From: Xestospongia bergquistia
Taxonomy: Eukaryota > Porifera > Demospongiae > Haplosclerida > Petrosiidae
DNA: 64,000 nucleotides
Assembly: GCA_963965975.1 (NCBI GenBank)
Contig: OZ014413.1
Span: forward strand, 6,393,501-6,457,500
Direction: 5' to 3'
The notes beneath the pieces were generated by a model that was given only the letters and a program-made list of their open reading frames with translations, had not been told where the DNA came from and searched no databases. A program made the position numbers and the translations under genes. How positions within the stretch are numbered: position 1 is the first letter of the stretch; the number at the start of each line of letters is the position of its first letter. Of the stretch, positions 59,250 through 64,000 are shown piece after piece.

Positions 59250-61289
59250 ATTATTCTAAGTTGCTTGACAAAGCTCTTTATCAAGGAAAAATTACGGCAA
59301 AATTCTCAAAGATGGCAATGTCAGGGGCTCCAGGAACAGGAAATTCATCTGTTATGAAGCTCTTGCTAAATCAGCCACCTCTAGAAAGTCATCACAGTAC
59401 TCCTGTAACAACTACTCCTGAGATAAGAAAGGTAAAGACTACCAGTAAGGTAGATCGGTTGTCTTTCAAAAACATGCTTGCTAGAACAGTAAAGAATATG
59501 CTACGGTCTACTACATCTGAATTTATTACACCTCCAGTTCATAATGATGAGAGTGAGTCATCATCTGATGATGATGGATCACAAGATTCTGCTTCATCAA
59601 TGGATAAACCACAATCTGGTGAAGTCACCTCTCATGAGTCTCCATCTCCACCTGTATCAGCAACCACAACTGAGTTTGTAAGAATGTTACCTATTGTAGA
59701 AGAATCACCTGAGCTTTATAACACCCACAGGATATACTATATTGACTCTGTTGGACAGGCAGCATTTCTGGATATAGCTACAGCATTGCTATGTTACAAC
59801 CCAGTCAGCATACTTACACAAAAGCTAAATGAGACTCTTGATGACCATCCTAAATTCTACTTTAGCTTCAAAAATCAACAACTTGGCATAACACTTGCGC
59901 GAGAAACTACCAATTTACAACTACTTGCGTCTTCTTACCGTTCGCTAGCATCCATAAATCATCTGATTTGTGCAAAATTCACGTCAAATTCTCACGTCTT
60001 GAGCCTTCCCTTCTTGTTCTTGGCACATTTTACTAAAAAAATGGGAATGCGTGGGCGAGTCTTTGGCGGAAAAGAATACACGTTTGTGGTCTACTTTAAA
60101 TCAGTTTCGAGATCTGCGTACAAATTATTGCGAAAAGAAAAAGCAGATAATATTTCCTCTCAACACAACAGCCAGAGGTCAGTGTGAAGAGAAGATTGCA
60201 GGGAAAATCCGTACAATTGTGTGCCAATCTTACATTGAGGCAGAAATTCCAATACAATGGTACCTGTTTCAGCTTGAATTATATAATCTTCAGGAAAGTA
60301 CAAAGTCATTGGTTGTAAGTAAGAAAGAATGCTTGAAAATAGGATGGCAATTAGGATAAATGGAAATGAGGTAGAAGCTGCACTGATGTACTATCATTAT
60401 ATCACCATTTTCTTGTATTTTCCTGCTGTATTACCTGATGTGGTTTTCCTCCAACCCCAACCACTTTTTAATAAGCTGTCAGAAATTGTCAGCATCTCCT
60501 TTACTGATGCCACCACTAATTTACATGAATTAAAAATTGTCCAATTACCAAATACTCAAGCACGACTCAAAAGCGAAAGTATTTTTACTCGTGACCTACT
60601 TGATCTTTTTCCAGATGAATTTTCACCAGATTTTACAGTAGATAATTTTTTGAAATTAATGGAAGATATCTTCATCATAGCTCCTTTACTAGAGAAAGGA
60701 AAGTTCTTTATACCCTGTGTTTTATCTACTACTTCTAATTTGATGAATATAAGAAGCTCATTTACAGAAGTCACAGATGCTCTTGTTTTAACTTGGGATA
60801 TGAAACCTATACCTCAAGGAATCTTTCCTGCTTTGGCTGTTAATCTTATTAAGCATCCTATGTCACCAACATTTAGTCTTTATCAACCTCCAACATCTGA
60901 TGAGCCTTCAGGGGAACTATTACAATATCGTAATGCTTTCCAGTTATCGTGTCTTGATTTAAAAAGAGCAGTTTTGCTTGTTGGTGCTATCTACTCTGTA
61001 GATGTTTACTACAGTGGCCCTTTTGAAAATTGCTCAGCAATTCGAAATGCTCTTCTTGGAGGCATTGGAGATGTGGTTAAAAAGTTTCAATATAAGCCAA
61101 TTCTTTCATCACCTCAAGAATACTTCTATTGCCAAATATGTTCCTCTTCTAATCATCTTTGTCGTCCAGAAGACAATAAGAAGATACTTACTTGCTGTAG
61201 AAACCCTCGATTAACAGCAGGTATTGATCATTTATGACAATTACCATGGATTGCACAGGGAGTGGCAGTAGGAAAACAACAATCACAAG
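59250..61289 (+). pseudogene. P-loop/COR (Roco-like) GTPase pseudogene
   Basis: The exon starts after TTTTTCTTCAG. It reads a degenerate Walker A (MSGAPGTGNSSVMKLLL, with N in place of the catalytic lysine), a HHSTPV switch-I-like element, an acidic insert, and YYIDSVGQAAFLDI where a DxGGQ switch II is expected. From about 59960 to 60060 small indels shift the frame (LEPSLLVLGTF in one frame, GESLAEKNTRLWSTLNQF in the next). Another shift near 60340 leads into a long COR-like domain (EVEAALMYYHYITIFLYFP, LFNKLSEI, FIIAPLLEKGKFFIPCVL). A TGA at 61235-61237 precedes a last open stretch to a GTTAGT donor at 61290. Roco proteins are GTPase-regulated signalling scaffolds. The loss of the P-loop lysine plus indels indicates a dead copy. 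Confidence 0.7.
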
Positions 61290-61805
61290 GTTAGTATTTT
61301 CTTTGTTTAGCCTTTGTATACAAACAATTTGCTGAAGCTTAAGAATGTTACTATTAAGCTACATGAATACTGTCCTAATGACATTATTGTGATTAGCAAC
61401 AATTGTAATTCCAAATGACCATATTATAATATGACCAAAGGATGAGGATGATGAAAGATTACATAATGTATTTTAGTACTTTGTAACACTATGTAGTAGT
61501 TTAATAGAATGTATTCTAACAAAGGATCATCATCACTGCTTTCTAATTACATATAATCTACAAGTTAAGCTTTTTTTGTTATCAAGCTTCAGAGTTCAAT
61601 GACCTTGTTTCATCAATACTATACATTGTTACTAATATATGTATCACAATGTAACATCAAAATATAACAATATTAAAATACACTAAAGTAGATGGCACAA
61701 TTATGTAGAGACAAAATTATGAACTATATAATTAACTAAATTCAGGAGGCAGTAATTCTTAAAATACTCATGCTCATACTAAAATCATTACAAAGTACAT
61801 GGCTA
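61290..61805. other. spacer between convergent genes
   Basis: AT-rich with no recognisable feature. It separates the plus-strand GTPase relic from the minus-strand ankyrin exon. Confidence 0.35.
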
Positions 61806-62003
61806 CTATAATGAACTACCTTCTTTGGCTTCTTCAATTAATTGTAATATAGTAGCTCTGTTCATGTCATCAGGTCGAAGTTTGTCTGCAGCTTCTTCGC
61901 CTTCATTGTTCTTAATGGTAGCATCAGCTCCATTTGATAAGAGTATCTTGACGCATTCATTATTGCCACTAGAGCATGCATAATGTAATGGTGTGTTGCC
62001 CCA
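61806..62003 (-). CDS. terminal exon of an ankyrin-repeat protein
   Basis: After an acceptor (CATTATATAG) the minus strand reads 65 residues to TAG at 61808-61806. It starts with one clean ankyrin repeat ([31 protein letters not shown]) and follows with a charged capping helix ([19 protein letters not shown]). The consensus TPLH and GAD positions are conserved and no lesion is visible, so this looks functional. The upstream exons would lie at higher coordinates, interrupted by the TTAA element at 62365 or beyond the window. The family acts as a protein-interaction scaffold; the specific protein is not identifiable. Confidence 0.75.
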   Translation of the reverse strand, partial: WGNTPLHYACSSGNNECVKILLSNGADATIKNNEGEEAADKLRPDDMNRATILQLIEEAKEGSSL

Positions 62004-62364
62004 CTATATAATGAAATAATATTACATATCATAAACATAGAAAAGTTGTTATATACAGATATAATATTATAATAAATACAATAATGCTAATGTTTACTAA
62101 TAACTCATTTTTAAATGAATATAATAATCATACATATATATGAAAACATAGGATAGGCCCTTCCAGTCATATTATTATTTTAATACACATAGTAGCTACT
62201 CATTACATCAAGTATTTTATCAATATATATTATTACTGATATTAACTATGTTATCTTCTAGATGATGATGTGTTGGTAACTTATCTTGGATATGTATAAC
62301 ACACAACTGTTCAATGAGAAGCTTTTTTTGTCAAAAGGTCATGTATAGAGGTCTATATCATTAA
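62004..62364. other. probable intron of the minus-strand ankyrin gene
   Basis: AT-rich, no exon recognised before the TTAA element. Confidence 0.35.
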
Positions 62365-63406
62365 CCCTTAGAGGACTACTGTCATAAATTCGTGGCTTGC
62401 CCATCTTCATTTCTGTCACGAAATTGTGACATGTGAAACGTTAATTAAAAACGTACTTTTATTTACCTGTTCTTGTAAGTTTTAGCTTTACTTTTTAATA
62501 AAAAGCTTATCAATACAATCTTACATAATCACTACTATAGAACAATAAAAGACTTTGATCAGGATTTTTAAAATCGCTTAGATATTGAAACAAAGAGTGA
62601 AAGAACAGTTACGATTATGACTGTAGCAGTAATGATGAACTAGATAATGACTTCCCACAAGTTGTTGTTTTCAGATGAATGTTTTAAAAATGCAATGCTT
62701 GACTCAAGCTAATAAATCGTAGGTTTCATAAATGATATGTTCACATAATTACACAAGTTAAAAAAATTACAAAACTACTAACGTGTGTTCGTTGTTAAGG
62801 ACAGCATGCGCGCTCAAGTGTCCATAAAAATGGTCCCACAGCAAGAACAACAAACATACATTAGTGGTTGATTGCCTAAAGCAATTTGCTACCATAAGGG
62901 TATAAATTTTCTTGGGGGATTGAATTTCGCTATATTAGTGGGTTGTTGTTTTATCACGAAATTTAACTTTTATTCCACCCACACATAATCACGCAAATGG
63001 GATTCATGTCGGTTACTTCTTTCTCTCTTACACTATCTGAAGTACTTCTCCATCAACTGCCTCCCAGATTTTCTTGTATATATGGTACTCTCTCACCATG
63101 GATTTATAGGAATAGGTAGCCATATTACGCGAAAATCACGCTTGTGATCACAACATGTCCCTGATACCACACCCATTATTAATACTTCACACCCACTAAA
63201 CACGAAAATTAATACCCATTAAATTTAAATAATAAAGAAAAAATTAAAAAAAAACACAAAATTAAACCCTCGAAAATTTGTACCCTTACGGTATATAGAA
63301 AACAGAAATTGAAGTATATATACGCTGGTTGTTTTCATCAATTAACTCCCGTTTTTTTTTTCACTTAAATCTAAAGAAAATTGAAATAGGTGTGGTCCTT
63401 TAAGGG
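62365..63406. mobile_element. 1.04-kb non-autonomous piggyBac-type (TTAA) element
   Basis: TTAA at 62361-62364 and 63407-63410. The left end is CCCTTAGAGGACTACTG and the complement of the right end CCCTTAAAGGACCACAC, about 16 nt with few mismatches. There is no coding sequence inside. The ends differ from those of the 51116 element, so a different piggyBac family must have moved it. A small palindrome (tgtcacgaaattgtgaca, 62415-62432) lies near the left end. Confidence 0.85.
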
Positions 63407-63410
63407 TTAA

Positions 63411-63685
63411 AAACATTAGCAACCTCAACTCATATACAATTTTAGAAATAATATGTAATTAAAAGAATATAATTGGAGTCATTTTTAACTGATAAATTTC
63501 TTATAAACAATCTTAAGTCATCACTTAACATATGCGTTTATTTTAACTATTTTCATTTTTACAAATTACACTGATATAATATGTTCAAATAAAAACAGTA
63601 CATGATAAGAACTGAGGAGATGTGCACAAAAGTCATAATATCAATGACTAGATACTACACATAAGAAAAATCCATTTTACTTTTA
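63411..63685. other. spacer between two DNA transposons
   Basis: AT-rich, nothing recognised. Confidence 0.35.
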
Positions 63686-64000
63686 CACTAGATCCTCATT
63701 TATATAAATTTCAATTATCCGAATGCGATTTTAAAAAGTCACACTTATAATAATGAATTATATATGCTTATTGCTTCTAATCTGCTGTCCATGTTGATTA
63801 TAATTGTATGTGAAAATGACATTGCTTGAACCACAAAAGCCTGGAGCCAAAGCCCAGAAAAGAAAGAGAAAAAAAGTTTTGATGATTAAGGAAAAGCTAG
63901 AAGTCTGAAGAGAATTAGCTATTATTATTACTTATTAGTAGCTATGAACTATTATTACTCAATATTACAAATTAACTATTACTTCATTTTCTTCACTATC
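63686..64000 (+). mobile_element. left end of a Tigger/pogo-type element
   Basis: The end sequence CACTAGATCCTCATTTAT followed by TTATCCGAA is the style of Tigger terminal repeats, preceded by TA (63684-63685) as target duplication. At 63858 a frame reads KRKRKKVLMIKEKLEV, a TGA, then RELA, matching the start of a CENP-B/pogo helix-turn-helix. The stop shows decay. The element continues beyond the window. Confidence 0.65.

Overview
The window looks like nuclear DNA of a demosponge, with gene content resembling Amphimedon queenslandica. The basis is an AT-rich background (roughly two thirds A+T by eye), very short GT-AG introns (55 to about 175 nt where they can be fixed), 99-nt phase-0 ankyrin exons, and families known to be expanded in sponges: TRIM-NHL, POT-like carriers, P-loop/COR GTPases, Ig/EGF/adhesion-GPCR-like receptors and NLR-like leucine-rich repeats. 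There is no operon-like or bacterial organisation. The species assignment is inference from memory and was not searched.

Protein-coding genes that look intact are few. They are a two-exon TRIM-NHL E3 ligase (516-2781, minus), two single-exon POT/SLC15-like carriers (6865-8409, plus; 11868-13418, minus), and a piggyBac transposase inside a complete TTAA-flanked transposon (51116-54188). A third POT-like gene (47786-49440, plus) is intact except for one frame change in a run of nine T. Partial but clean exons belong to ankyrin-repeat genes (16734-16832 and 17240-17338, plus; 61806-62003, minus, continuing past the window edge).

Most of the rest is a graveyard of decayed genes. It holds a kinase (4370-4995), a WW-domain exon (5225), a POT pseudogene (9335-10310), three TRIM relics (18649-19336, 44795-45570, 45990-46920), a signal-peptide-bearing sponge surface protein with two in-frame stops (20260-20881), an alpha-1,3-fucosyltransferase (31450-32610), an Ig/EGF/GAIN adhesion-GPCR-like gene (about 41315-43560), a coiled-coil gene with a C14orf93-like tail (55659-57040) and a P-loop/COR GTPase (59250-61289).

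Mobile DNA is abundant and of many classes. There are two non-LTR retroelements of the restriction-like-endonuclease type set in (TAA)n microsatellites (22235-27256), a Ty1/copia remnant (35619-38140), a Ty3/gypsy remnant (40513-41315), a hAT remnant (34815-35491), a fossil and a non-autonomous piggyBac-type element, two TA-flanked palindromic MITEs, and the left end of a Tigger/pogo element running off the right edge. Two arrays of a 140-150 bp repeat (15507-16405, 17700-18576) bracket the ankyrin exons. Every array unit joins an acceptor-like tract, about three bases and a GTAAG donor-like site, which is the most unusual structure in the window.

The genes do not form one pathway. The unifying theme is local duplication followed by decay: the POT family (four copies) and the TRIM family (four copies) are each represented by intact and dead members, with transposons scattered between them.
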